From Clostridia bacterium (GTDB taxonomy: Bacteria > Bacillota > Clostridia > Lachnospirales > Anaerotignaceae), in assembly GCA_022786605.1 (NCBI GenBank), contig JALFWW010000009.1, positions 1 to 64,000 of the forward strand: 64,000 nt of DNA, in the 5' to 3' direction. This document shows positions 27,268 through 35,790 of the stretch, one piece after another. The notes beneath the pieces were generated by a model that was given only the letters and a program-made list of their open reading frames with translations, did not search any database and had not been told where the DNA came from. The first letter of the stretch is position 1; each line of letters begins with the position of its first letter. A program made the position numbers and the translations under genes.

Positions 27268-27693
27268 ATGAAAATATCTACAAAAGGCCGCTATGGCATA
27301 CGCCTGATGTTAAGTCTGGCTCTCCATTACGACAAAGGCACACTGGCTTTGAAATCTATTGCCAGAGAGCAGGATATTTCCGAAAAATATCTGGAACAGA
27401 TCATCAATCCACTGACAAAATCCGGTCTGGTAAAAAGTTACCGCGGTGCGCAGGGAGGTTACATTCTCACACGAGAACCAAAAGATATCACCATCGGAGA
27501 AGTCCTGAGAATCCTGGAAGGTTCCCTTTCTCCCGTAGATTGTGTGGACAACCCCATGTGTCCCAATTCTGATACCTGTGTTTCTCTTTCCATCTGGAAG
27601 AAAATGAAAGAAGCGCTGGACGATGTGGTGGACAACATTTCTTTGGCTGATATGGCGGAAGAATTCAAAGAAAAAAATCATGTAGAAATTTAA
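27268..27693 (+). CDS. Rrf2-family regulator, IscR-like
   Basis: A 141-residue DNA-binding protein. The N-terminal winged helix covers residues 1-70 (KISTKGRYGIRLMLSLALHY, SYRGAQGGYILTREP). Three Cys at 92, 98 and 104 (DCVDNPMCPNSDTC) match the Fe-S ligands of IscR; CymR of Bacillus lacks them. It probably senses Fe-S or redox status and may control cysteine or Fe-S assembly genes. No isc or suf genes are next to it; the downstream terminator closes the unit. The AAGGAG ribosome binding site is well spaced. Confidence 0.9.
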   Translation: MKISTKGRYGIRLMLSLALHYDKGTLALKSIAREQDISEKYLEQIINPLTKSGLVKSYRGAQGGYILTREPKDITIGEVLRILEGSLSPVDCVDNPMCPNSDTCVSLSIWKKMKEALDDVVDNISLADMAEEFKEKNHVEI

Positions 27694-27734
27694 AAAAACA
27701 GCATGCAGGAATCATTCCCGCATGCTGTTTTTTT
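27694..27734. terminator. Bidirectional terminator between Rrf2 and SpoIID-like genes
   Basis: Arms ACAGCATGC and GCATGCTGT around a 13-base loop, with an A run on one side and a T run on the other. It serves the two convergent genes. Confidence 0.9.
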
Positions 27735-27735
27735 G

Positions 27736-30069
27736 TTATGCAATCACCTGTTGTACCGTTGTTCCTGTATAATAGTGTTCCAGAATTTCCTCCGCTGTTT
27801 TCCCATCTTCTGCCATACCTTTGGCACCATATTGACTCATACCCACACCATGACCATTTCCGCCGCCATAAAGGGCAACGCCTGTCAATTTGCCTTCCGC
27901 GTTTTTCATTTCTTTCACAGCAAAAAATCCACTGGGAAGCAGGGTATTTCCCGTCAAAGACGCTCCATCTTTCCTTTGCAGGTAAATAGGGTCACCAACG
28001 GTCATTTTGGTAGGAGAAAGCACCTGCCGGATGGTATATTCTGTTTTTACCTGCACAGAGCCTTTTTCGTAGTCCAGCCGCAACACTTCCATGACACCGC
28101 TCTCTCCCCGTTTCGCCACTGAAATCCCTGTAAGCCGTCCCAGATCATTCGGTGTCTGTGCCTTCCAACTGCCATCTTCCTGCAAAACTTCCACATGAGC
28201 CGGATGTGATTTTGCGGCTTCTTTCAGTTTGGTACTGGTGATTTCCGTTAACTGCCCCGCACCAAAATATGTTTTCCACCGATACCAAGGGGATGTGTCA
28301 TCATAGCCTTTAATCTCCCAATCCTGCCAGAATGCCAGCCATTCTTCTTCTGTGTGCGGTTTTTCCGCGGAAATCCCATGGATTCCGCCTGCCAGATAGG
28401 GTTTGCTTTCTTCTGTAAATGTGCCGTCTGCCGACCATACTTCTTTTGCATCTGCCCCGTAGCCGCAGGAAGTAGAATAAAAATAAGTGGTCACCACTTC
28501 ATTTTCTGCTGTCAGACATTTTCCTGCCGTCGCTTTAATTGCCCCATCAGACAATTCCGCTGTATCCGCCCCCAGATAAACCTGACTGGCTACAGTATCC
28601 GTCAAATGGGCGCCATATCCACAATAGCTGTTGGCATAGAACTGATTATAGGCATAACTGCGGGCAGTGATTGCCTGAGCCTCAAGAGCGGTTTCTCCAA
28701 AATCCACAGGCATTTCGTGGGGAACGACACCACGCAGATAGGTTTCCAAGGGCAATTCGTTGATGACAGAAATGCCGTCTTGACGCCGTTCTAACTCTAC
28801 TGTGCCAAAATACTGACGTTTTGTGCCATCAGAAAAAGTTACAGATACAGGACTATCCCCTACTGGCGCAGCCTTCACAATGCCGCTGTCAAACCATGGC
28901 AGATCGGCAGTCAGCACAGCCTGTTCCCCATTGGAAAATGTTTTTTCCGCATCACTGCTTTTGAGGGTAAATCCACCTTCCACAGAAATAGTCACTTTTG
29001 TCTGCCCAGCACCGCCAACAAGCACACGGATATTCTCCGGCTGTACTGTCTGAGTGATGATTGCCCCTGCCACTTTTCCATCCTTGAGATAGTAATTGGC
29101 TCCCTTTGTACCGCAAATCAATTTCGATACTTTTTGACTCGTCCATTCTGTGCCTGTAGCATCGTAAATACGAAAATCATCTGCCCATGAAAGGAGTCCT
29201 TGCTCCGCCAGATAAATCTCCTGTCCATTGACCCGTTTTACGGTACAAAGACCCAATTCCGCCGCCTGTACCGCCTCTGTCGCTTTGCCTTCCGAAAGAG
29301 TCACATCACAAATGCCCTCCACAGCCTGTCCTGTATAAGGTCGTGTCACACTGCCTGCGCCTGTTTCCATGCGGATGGTTCCACCGGAAGCTGTACAATA
29401 AATATTCTCAATGGTGGGGGCAGTATCGGTGACTTCCAACAATGCCAGAATCTCCCCATCTTTTGCCCAATAGCGCAAAGCCGTATTTTCAAAGGGCTTC
29501 AAATCCAACCCAGCCCCACCATAATATCCATTGTCAAACATTCCGCCGCTTTCTTCCGCTGTCAGAAGCACACGGTTTTCTTCTGTAATGTCATAGGAGG
29601 AAAGTTCTTCTTCTCTTGCTTCCAAAGCTGTTTGCAGTAATTGTATCCACAAACTATAAGCCACAGGCATATTCTGGTTGCTTTCATCCAGTACCATACG
29701 ACTGTCATAATCCGGTGCCAACCGATCCAGCAGCGCCTGTGCCTGTATGAGCGTCAAATCTTTTTCTGGGTAAAAATTACCATCCTCATCACCGGACAAC
29801 AACCCTAACTGCACCGCCCCATTGATGTAGGGGTAAAAAGGGTCTGTCTGGGGCACATCAGGAAATTCCGCCACTTTCTCCAATCCCTTCAATTCTTCTT
29901 TGGTGTAAAAAGTCAATGCCATGGTTTTGGCTGCCATAGCACGGCTGATGGATAGATCATCGCCAATACGTCCCGCTTCTGCCATTTCTCCTGTTACTGC
30001 ATTTCCACAGCCTGTCCAAAACAAACTTGTCAGTATCAAAAGGAAAAAACAAATCCGTTTCATGTACAT
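27736..30069 (-). CDS. SpoIID/LytB-domain lipoprotein with S-layer homology region
   Basis: A 777-residue lipoprotein from the ATG at 30069 (GGGAG seven bases upstream). The lipobox ends at Cys21 (LFWTGC). An SLH-like domain follows (about 60-115: FPDVPQTDPFYPYINGAVQLGLLSG). The C-terminal half is a SpoIID domain: LPLETYLRGVVPHEMPVDF, ALEAQAITARSYAY, and the closing GGGNGHGVGMSQYGAKGMAE. SpoIID is a lytic transglycosylase acting during engulfment, and LytB-type relatives enhance amidases. The length (SpoIID is about 340) and the SLH region make this a surface-anchored relative rather than the sporulation enzyme itself. Confidence 0.85.
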   Translation of the reverse strand: MYMKRICFFLLILTSLFWTGCGNAVTGEMAEAGRIGDDLSISRAMAAKTMALTFYTKEELKGLEKVAEFPDVPQTDPFYPYINGAVQLGLLSGDEDGNFYPEKDLTLIQAQALLDRLAPDYDSRMVLDESNQNMPVAYSLWIQLLQTALEAREEELSSYDITEENRVLLTAEESGGMFDNGYYGGAGLDLKPFENTALRYWAKDGEILALLEVTDTAPTIENIYCTASGGTIRMETGAGSVTRPYTGQAVEGICDVTLSEGKATEAVQAAELGLCTVKRVNGQEIYLAEQGLLSWADDFRIYDATGTEWTSQKVSKLICGTKGANYYLKDGKVAGAIITQTVQPENIRVLVGGAGQTKVTISVEGGFTLKSSDAEKTFSNGEQAVLTADLPWFDSGIVKAAPVGDSPVSVTFSDGTKRQYFGTVELERRQDGISVINELPLETYLRGVVPHEMPVDFGETALEAQAITARSYAYNQFYANSYCGYGAHLTDTVASQVYLGADTAELSDGAIKATAGKCLTAENEVVTTYFYSTSCGYGADAKEVWSADGTFTEESKPYLAGGIHGISAEKPHTEEEWLAFWQDWEIKGYDDTSPWYRWKTYFGAGQLTEITSTKLKEAAKSHPAHVEVLQEDGSWKAQTPNDLGRLTGISVAKRGESGVMEVLRLDYEKGSVQVKTEYTIRQVLSPTKMTVGDPIYLQRKDGASLTGNTLLPSGFFAVKEMKNAEGKLTGVALYGGGNGHGVGMSQYGAKGMAEDGKTAEEILEHYYTGTTVQQVIA

Positions 30070-30141
30070 CCTCACACTCCCTGTCAAACTTTATAACAGT
30101 ATATGGACAGGCACAAGAAAATAGAACCTCTTTTTTATGCA

Positions 30142-30186
30142 CAAAAAAACAGGCATATGAATATTATGCAATATCCACATACCTGT
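30142..30186 (-). terminator. Terminator of the 6S RNA
   Basis: A 17-bp stem starting ACAGG and ending CCTGT, with an ATGC-type tetraloop, followed by TTTTTTT on the minus strand. Confidence 0.88.
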
Positions 30187-30187
30187 T

Positions 30188-30392
30188 CTCATACGCACGG
30201 AGATCCCGAAATGCCGTTCCCATCTCTTGACACCTAGCCTAAGCCAGGTGGGCAACCGCAGCTAAAGTCTCAGCCTTCCTCTGCCCAAAGGGAATTATCT
30301 TGAGGCCTGACATCACTTCAGCTTATAGGAATCCCTTTTCAGTCATGTAGGTTCAATAACGATGGGCTATCGAGCATCTCAGGATGTTTCCT
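30188..30392 (-). ncRNA. ssrS: 6S RNA
   Basis: About 200 bases between a promoter and a strong terminator, with no gene. The 5' ATCCTGAGATGC (30385-30374) and 3' GCATTTCGGGAT (30214-30203) form a 12-bp closing stem. Both strands of this stem closely resemble the CTGAGATG and GCATCTCGG ends of E. coli 6S RNA. The interior is one long hairpin with a large central bubble, as in 6S RNA. The RNA mimics an open promoter and holds sigma-A RNA polymerase in stationary phase. The family call is by eye; a covariance-model search would settle it. Confidence 0.72.
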
Positions 30393-30398
30393 GAGTGT

Positions 30399-30427
30399 AT
30401 TATACTACGTTTATCGACATTCTTCAA
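30399..30427 (-). promoter_or_regulatory. 6S RNA promoter
   Basis: TTGAAG (30427-30422), 17 bases, TATAAT (30404-30399) on the minus strand; the predicted start is near 30392. Confidence 0.8.
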
Positions 30428-30480
30428 CCCCTAATCTATACAAATACCATAGTTTTTTTAAAAATAAAACCATATCCTTG

Positions 30481-30927
30481 TTATCTTTTCCATAAAGCGG
30501 CAAGCATTCCCCAGATTCCGCCGCCTACGATGGCAATGTCTGCCACATTGAAAATCGGGGCTTTTTTCCATTTGATATAAAGAAAATCCGTTACGCCGCC
30601 ATGTCGGATACGATCCCAAAAGTTCCCTAACGCGCCGCCCAGCATAACAGAAAGCGGCAGAAGCAGATATTTTTTCTCCTCCTGTTTTGTCAGCATCATA
30701 CAGAAGGATGCAAAGCACCAGCCGATCAACCCGCCTGTTAAATATAACACCGCTTTGGGATTTTGTTCAAGGGTATTATATGCCATCCCATCGTTTTTTA
30801 TACGTCGAAAATAGAATTTATCTTTGATGATTTCTGTTTTTCCTCCCAAAGGCAATTTTTTTCTTGCCCAGATTTTTGTTGCCGTATCCAGACCAAATAC
30901 AGACAGCATGATACCAAAATACTTCAA
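30481..30927 (-). CDS. lspA: Lipoprotein signal peptidase LspA
   Basis: Aspartic signal peptidase II that cleaves lipoprotein signal peptides. It is 148 residues from a TTG at 30927. That start overlaps the stop of the preceding gene (AATTGA) and has GAGAGGG seven bases upstream; the frame stays open far upstream but without a good start. Four membrane helices are seen. The two catalytic Asp lie in GGALGNFWDRIRHGGVTDFL and APIFNVADIAI. It serves the lipoproteins in this window, for example the SpoIID-like protein and the NagZ-like protein. Confidence 0.9.
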   Translation of the reverse strand: MKYFGIMLSVFGLDTATKIWARKKLPLGGKTEIIKDKFYFRRIKNDGMAYNTLEQNPKAVLYLTGGLIGWCFASFCMMLTKQEEKKYLLLPLSVMLGGALGNFWDRIRHGGVTDFLYIKWKKAPIFNVADIAIVGGGIWGMLAALWKR

Positions 30928-31250
30928 TTTCTTTCCCTCTCTTCCTTCTGTATTTTTTGCAGGATCCACATGGCACGGATGAAACCAAGGCTGTAAAACA
31001 AAATAGAAACCGCTGCCAACACTCTCGGAAAATCTCCTGTCACCATCTTCCAGAAAAAACAGACCACCATAAGCACTCCACTGGCACAGGCACATTTTCC
31101 CACAAACTGCAGCAAGTTTCCAACCTGCTCCGCCATTTCTTTCTTCTCCGTATACTCTTTCATCATATGACAAGTGCCCGCCTTTGTTTCCTTTCCCCAT
31201 CGGAAAGCCAGATATGCCATCACTGCCATCAGACAGATATATATAACCAT
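30924..31250 (-). CDS. Small membrane protein upstream of lspA
   Basis: A 108-residue protein with a GGGAGG ribosome binding site six bases before the ATG at 31250. The first helix covers residues 1-18 (MVIYICLMAVMAYLAFRWG), and two more lie around 45-85 (CASGVLMVVCFFWKMV, VLAAVSILFYSLGFI). A charged linker (KEYTEKKEMAEQ) lies between them, and the tail is charged (KIQKEERERN). The family is not recognised. Its stop overlaps the lspA start, so the two are translated together. Confidence 0.7.
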   Translation of the reverse strand: MVIYICLMAVMAYLAFRWGKETKAGTCHMMKEYTEKKEMAEQVGNLLQFVGKCACASGVLMVVCFFWKMVTGDFPRVLAAVSILFYSLGFIRAMWILQKIQKEERERN

Positions 31251-31315
31251 GAATAACCTCCCGCTTTTTTGATAAGTCCAGTGTACCACACAAAAGGCAT
31301 CTTTCGCAACCAAAC

Positions 31316-31349
31316 AAAAAAGATGGCTGTCCTCATAGACAAACCATCT
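31316..31349 (-). terminator. Terminator of the MATE gene
   Basis: AGATGGTTTGTC / GACAGCCATCT stem with one bulge, followed by TTTTTTG on the minus strand, just past the MATE stop at 31357. Confidence 0.8.
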
Positions 31350-31356
31350 CTTTTTC

Positions 31357-32715
31357 TTAAAAATCCAATAATTTCAATATTTTCCGCAGGAAGAAAATAC
31401 AAATGGCTGAAGCCACCACTTCCGCAATGGGAAAAGCCCACCAGATACGATCCAGTATTCCCATTTTAGACAACAGGAACGCTACAGGCACCAATACCAC
31501 CAGCTGACGGATAACGGAAACAATCAGACTGAATACACCATTACCCATTGCCTGAAATACTGAGGAACAAATGATATTGAACCCAGCCAGAAGGAAACTG
31601 ATGGAAATCAAACGCAATGCGGGAACACCGATAGCAAGCATGTTGTCTGACGCGTTGAACATCAGCAGCAGTTTATCGGGAATGATCTGGAATATAGCAA
31701 AACCAATGAGCATCATGGCAACTGCGTACATCACAGCCAGTTTGATGGTACCAATGATACGGTCACGATGCCGCGCGCCATAGTTATAGGCAATGATAGG
31801 TACCATACCATTATTCATACCGAAAATCGGCATAAAGATAAAGCTCTGTAATTTGAAATATACACCAAATACCGCAATGGCTGTTGTGGTGAATACTTCC
31901 AGAATCCGGTTCATGCAGAACATCATGACAGAACCAATGGAAACCATCAGGATGGATGGTACCGCGACTTTATAGATATGGAAAAGCACAAATTTGGTCG
32001 GCAGCATGTTTTTCCAATCAAATTTGATTTCATGATTCACTTTTAAGTTGAAAAACAGCGCAAGTCCTGCCGCGATAAACTGACCGATGACGGTGGCCAG
32101 CGCCGCACCTGCAACCCCCATTTTTGGCAGACCAAACATACCAAAAATCAGGATAGGGTCAAGAATGATATTCACAATGGCGCCTGTCGCCTGCGTAATC
32201 ATGGTATAGAAGGTACGTCCTGTTGCCTGCAGCAATCTCTCCAGTGCGATTTCCGCATAAATCCCCAAAGAAGCCACACAGCAGATCCGTAAATAAGTAT
32301 CACCATAATCAACGATTTCCGTTACTTTAGTCTGTCCCATCAAAAAGGGTTTTGCTACAAACAGACCAATCAGGATAAACAGAATCCAGTTCATAAATAC
32401 CAGAAATACACTGACATTCGCTGTTTTGTTTGCAATTTTAATGCGCTTTGCTCCTAGGCTTTTGGAAAGAAGCGCATTGACACCGACACCTGTACCCGTC
32501 CCTACAGCAATCATAAAGTTCTGCATGGGAAAAGCAAGAGATACCGCTGAAAGGGCATTTTCACTGATCTGTGCCACAAACATACTGTCAATGATGTTGT
32601 ACAATGCCTGAATCAGCATGGCAATCATCATAGGCAAAGACATATTCAATAATAATTTATTGATGGGCATTGTTCCCATTTTGTTTTCTTTGGGCTGCAT
32701 TGCGGCTGTGCTCAT
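31357..32715 (-). CDS. MATE-family multidrug/cation exporter
   Basis: A 452-residue membrane protein with twelve helices in two repeats of six. It exchanges Na+ or H+ for drugs or metabolites. The first helices carry the MATE pattern LLLNMSLPMMIAMLIQALYNIIDSMFVA and the second half repeats it (VPSILMVSIGSVMMFCMNRIL). YNYGARHRDR is the conserved loop after the seventh helix. The start at 32715 has AAGGAGG with better spacing than the ATG at 32721. The substrate is unknown. The gene is monocistronic, closed by a terminator. Confidence 0.92.
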   Translation of the reverse strand: MSTAAMQPKENKMGTMPINKLLLNMSLPMMIAMLIQALYNIIDSMFVAQISENALSAVSLAFPMQNFMIAVGTGTGVGVNALLSKSLGAKRIKIANKTANVSVFLVFMNWILFILIGLFVAKPFLMGQTKVTEIVDYGDTYLRICCVASLGIYAEIALERLLQATGRTFYTMITQATGAIVNIILDPILIFGMFGLPKMGVAGAALATVIGQFIAAGLALFFNLKVNHEIKFDWKNMLPTKFVLFHIYKVAVPSILMVSIGSVMMFCMNRILEVFTTTAIAVFGVYFKLQSFIFMPIFGMNNGMVPIIAYNYGARHRDRIIGTIKLAVMYAVAMMLIGFAIFQIIPDKLLLMFNASDNMLAIGVPALRLISISFLLAGFNIICSSVFQAMGNGVFSLIVSVIRQLVVLVPVAFLLSKMGILDRIWWAFPIAEVVASAICIFFLRKILKLLDF

Positions 32716-32768
32716 TTCCATATTCCTCCTTTGATCATTCTTCCGTTTTTTCCCGAAAAGAAATCAAA

Positions 32769-32786
32769 GCACTGCCGAAGCAGTGC
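32769..32786 (-). terminator. Weak terminator after the MBL gene
   Basis: GCACTGC-TTCG-GCAGTGC, a seven-base stem with a UUCG tetraloop, followed by TTTGATTTCTTTT on the minus strand. Confidence 0.6.
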
Positions 32787-32897
32787 CGTTTCAATGGTCT
32801 ATGCAATATAATAAAGCCAATATGTTAGCCTGTCAACAAAAAACAGTAAATCTGTATACAGAATATCACAAAAAATGTCACAAACTTTTTCAGCAAA

Positions 32898-33785
32898 TTA
32901 TACAGTTTCCGTTGTTTTCCAAAGAAGCAGATGATCTTCCACATAAGCCTCTATCTGCCCTTTATCCAACAAATAGGACAAATAGGAACGAATGGTGCTG
33001 CCCACCAGTACATATTGCCCGTAATCCATAGTCAGATCAAAAGCTTCAAAAACTTCTTTCAATACCACTTCAAAGTTTTTTGATGTCTTACAGATTTCCA
33101 AGAGTTTATCCAGAATTTCCAAAGACTTATCTCTGTTGACTTTCACCAGTGACACAATATCCTCTGTAGGTTCCGCATGAGCAGGGATGCAAAGTTTTCC
33201 CTGGAACTGTTCCACAAAGTCCAGTGTATCCAAAAAAGCCTGCAAGTCATAAACAAAGTTCACGTGGTATTTTGCCACGATATTTTCCCCAAACAGACAA
33301 TCTGCCAGAAAATATACATCATCCGGCGTTTTCACACCGATCATCTGCCAGAAATGACCGCCCAGCGGAATGATCTCCATGCCTTCCGGCAGTTTCGCTT
33401 CGGCAATATCCTGTGCTTTGGAAGGTGTTGCCATCAAGAATTTATTCCGCAGTTTTTTGAAGGGATATCCCCCATAAAGGAAAGATGGTTCCAGAATAGG
33501 CGCTTCGATGACAGCGTTTTCCATAGGTGTGCTGTAAACGGCACAATTCAGACGATTTTGCAGCAGTGTATTGCCGCCGATATGGTCAGCATTGGAATGG
33601 GTATTGATGATTGCCGTCAATTTCCACCCTTGAGCCTCCAAAATTTTCTGCACTTTTCTGCCTGCGTCTTTGTCATTGCCGCTGTCAATGAGCCATACAT
33701 CATCGTCGCTGACACAGTATACCCCCATTTTGGACGGGCTATTGATATAATAGGTGTTTGCTGCCACCTGAACCAATTCATACAT
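32898..33785 (-). CDS. Metallo-beta-lactamase-fold hydrolase
   Basis: A 295-residue MBL-fold protein; the start at 33785 has AGGAGGG upstream. The metal motif reads NTHSNADHIGGN: His63, Asp67 and His68 are kept, but the middle His of HxHxDH is Asn65. Further ligands are GGHFWQM, LADCLFG and PAHAEPT. The C-terminal third forms a helical domain. The Asn variant probably alters one zinc site without destroying the fold. The substrate is unknown; glyoxalase-II-like or lactonase activity is possible. It appears to be transcribed alone. Confidence 0.82.
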   Translation of the reverse strand: MYELVQVAANTYYINSPSKMGVYCVSDDDVWLIDSGNDKDAGRKVQKILEAQGWKLTAIINTHSNADHIGGNTLLQNRLNCAVYSTPMENAVIEAPILEPSFLYGGYPFKKLRNKFLMATPSKAQDIAEAKLPEGMEIIPLGGHFWQMIGVKTPDDVYFLADCLFGENIVAKYHVNFVYDLQAFLDTLDFVEQFQGKLCIPAHAEPTEDIVSLVKVNRDKSLEILDKLLEICKTSKNFEVVLKEVFEAFDLTMDYGQYVLVGSTIRSYLSYLLDKGQIEAYVEDHLLLWKTTETV

Positions 33786-33873
33786 AAAAATCCCTCCTTG
33801 GATAACAAAATACTCTGTTTCTATTTTATCCCATCCATAAAGGCATTGCAAGAATATGCATCTTTTCTAATAC

Positions 33874-33914
33874 AAAAAAGAGCAACATCCGCATATTCAG
33901 ACAGACATTGCTCT
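33874..33914 (-). terminator. fba terminator
   Basis: AGAGCAA / TTGCTCT arms, followed by TTTTTTG on the minus strand, about 40 bases past the fba stop. Confidence 0.75.
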
Positions 33915-33950
33915 TTCTATTCTAGTTAAATATCACTGTTGGGATATTCC

Positions 33951-34898
33951 TTATTTCATGGAATCTACAGAACCGATCACGTTTTTGATCTTGTCTTCTA
34001 CCAGTTCCTGAATCAGGTTTCTTGCGTCACCCAGGTAGCCACGAGGGTCGAAAGCAGCGGGATTTTCGCCAAAGGATTTACGGATTGCAGCTGTCATAGC
34101 CAGACGCAGGTCTGTGTCCATGTTGATTTTGCAAACAGCCATAGCAGATGCTTTACGCAGCATTTCCGCAGGGATACCTTTTGCACCATCAATTTTACCA
34201 CCGTATTCATTGCACATTGCAACGCATCTCTGGTCAACAGAGGAAGCACCATGCAGTACAATGGGGAAATTATGGAAGCCGGCATCTTCCAGTTTCTTTG
34301 TGATGGTTTCCAGACGGTCAAAGTCCAGTTTCGCTTCGCCTTTGAATTTGTATGCACCATGGCTTGTACCAATGGCAATGGCCAGAGAGTCAACGCCTGT
34401 GCGTTTTACGAAGTCTACAGCCTGGTCAGGGTCTGTGTAAGTAGCGTTGGCAGCGTCTACTTTTACATCGTCTTCCACGCCTGCAAGTTTGCCCAATTCC
34501 GCTTCAACCACTACGCCCCTTGCATGCGCATATTCTACTACTTCTTTTGTTTTTGCTACGTTTTCTTCGTAGTCATAATGAGAACCATCGAACATAACGG
34601 ATGTGAAACCACATTCGATGCATTCTTTACATGTTTCCAGATCGGGACCATGATCCAGATGCAGCGCAATGTCCAGACCTGTTTCTTCTACAGCCGCATC
34701 AACCATCGCTTTCAGGTATTTGGGGTGAGCATATTTCAGCGCACTTTTAGATACCTGCAGGATAACTGCGGAGTTCTGTGCTTTTGCGGCAGCCACAACG
34801 CCCTGTACGATTTCCATATTGTTGATGTTGAACGCACCGATGGCGTAACCGCCCTGGAATGCCTTTTCGAACATTTCCTTTGTTGTTACCAATGCCAT
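33951..34898 (-). CDS. fba: Fructose-1,6-bisphosphate aldolase, class II
   Basis: Zinc aldolase that cleaves fructose 1,6-bisphosphate to the two triose phosphates. It has 315 residues. Asp82 is the catalytic acid and His83 a zinc ligand (ALHLDHGPD); FTSVMFDGSHYDYEEN, AIGTSHGAYKF (zinc His) and the substrate-binding VLHGASSVDQ complete the site. It has its own promoter and terminator, separate from the cggR-eno operon, and its codon use looks like that of the other highly expressed glycolytic genes. It supplies the triose phosphates used by tpiA and pgk. Confidence 0.96.
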   Translation of the reverse strand: MALVTTKEMFEKAFQGGYAIGAFNINNMEIVQGVVAAAKAQNSAVILQVSKSALKYAHPKYLKAMVDAAVEETGLDIALHLDHGPDLETCKECIECGFTSVMFDGSHYDYEENVAKTKEVVEYAHARGVVVEAELGKLAGVEDDVKVDAANATYTDPDQAVDFVKRTGVDSLAIAIGTSHGAYKFKGEAKLDFDRLETITKKLEDAGFHNFPIVLHGASSVDQRCVAMCNEYGGKIDGAKGIPAEMLRKASAMAVCKINMDTDLRLAMTAAIRKSFGENPAAFDPRGYLGDARNLIQELVEDKIKNVIGSVDSMK

Positions 34899-34948
34899 TT
34901 TTAAAACACCTCTTTCTCTTTTTTAGGAATAAAGTATCCTACATTAAA

Positions 34949-34978
34949 ATTATAATACCAGAATGGGCATTGTGGCAA
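34949..34978 (-). promoter_or_regulatory. fba promoter
   Basis: TTGCCA (34978-34973), 18 bases, TATAAT (34954-34949) on the minus strand, about 50 bases before the gene. Confidence 0.7.
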
Positions 34979-35074
34979 GGACTTTTGCCACAATCCTGTT
35001 TTTCTTTTGGCGAAACACTGTTTTTCTGGAAAAAAAGAATGTATTTCACTCTTTTTCATCGTGTATGAAACAAA

Positions 35075-35488
35075 CTACTTTCTATTGGGCTTTCTTTTCA
35101 TAAACAGCAGCTTTATGAAATCATCAAATAACAGCGTATCCTTTGGCTCAAACATCATCCATTTTCCGTCATGGTAAGTTTGAGATTCGTCATAAATCCG
35201 CTGAATTTCATCAGCATATGCTTCTCTGCCTGCCTCAAACTTCAACCGCTCCTCTTTTCCAAGGATAACCATAAATCCCACACAATTTTCCCGTGCATAT
35301 AAGGCACACAGCGTCTTGCCTCCCCGACGATATTTATACTCATATTTCCATGCTTTGCCGCCTTTATTCCATATCCGTTCCATATCATATTTTGCATCAA
35401 TACAAGCGGTTAACTGCGACCAAACATCGTAGAGGGATTCTCCCACCAAAGCTTTCATTTCTTCCCTACTAGGTATCACATCAAGCAT
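35075..35488 (-). CDS. DUF3788-family protein
   Basis: A 137-residue soluble protein; the start at 35488 has AAGGAGG seven bases upstream. The pattern of aromatic residues (WSQLTACIDAKYDMERIWNKGG, WKYEYKYRRGGKTLCALYARENCVGFMVILG, YHDGKWMMFEP) matches DUF3788, whose fold is related to the DUF1801/YdhG-like group. These proteins are of unknown function. It has no operon partners: it lies between the fba promoter region and a dispersed repeat. It may be regulated from within that repeat-containing gap. Confidence 0.75.
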   Translation of the reverse strand: MLDVIPSREEMKALVGESLYDVWSQLTACIDAKYDMERIWNKGGKAWKYEYKYRRGGKTLCALYARENCVGFMVILGKEERLKFEAGREAYADEIQRIYDESQTYHDGKWMMFEPKDTLLFDDFIKLLFMKRKPNRK

Positions 35489-35611
35489 GACAGCCTCCTT
35501 TCCAAATATACATTTGTCTTTCTTACATAATACCATAAGAGATAGGAATCGTCATTTCTTTTCTCAGATAAAAACAAAGGGACAGAATTTTAGGGGTGTC
35601 TTCATAAGAAA

Positions 35612-35772
35612 ACAAAGAAAGCCAAAATCCTTATCATTACAAAGGATTTGGCTTTCTTATTTTTATTAAGATTTTATTCGTTATGTTTTCTTCTGAAGAC
35701 AGCCATCGCAATTCCCCTTAAGAAATCAAGAAAAAGGAAAATCAATGTTTTCTTAAGGTGAAGTTGCTTTTT
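35612..35772 (-). repeat. Dispersed intergenic element, copy B
   Basis: One of the two best-kept copies. On the minus strand, in order: GCAACTT, an inverted repeat CCTTAAGAAA...TTTCTTAAGG around a 23-base loop, AATTGC (pairs with GCAA), then GGCTGTCTTCAGAAGAAA, AATAAAATC, and a hairpin GAAAGCC-AAATCC / GGATTTTGGCTTTC. It fills the gap after hisS, and its hairpin (35656-35617) serves as the hisS terminator. Confidence 0.75.
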
Positions 35773-35790
35773 CTGTCCCTGTTTTCTATC

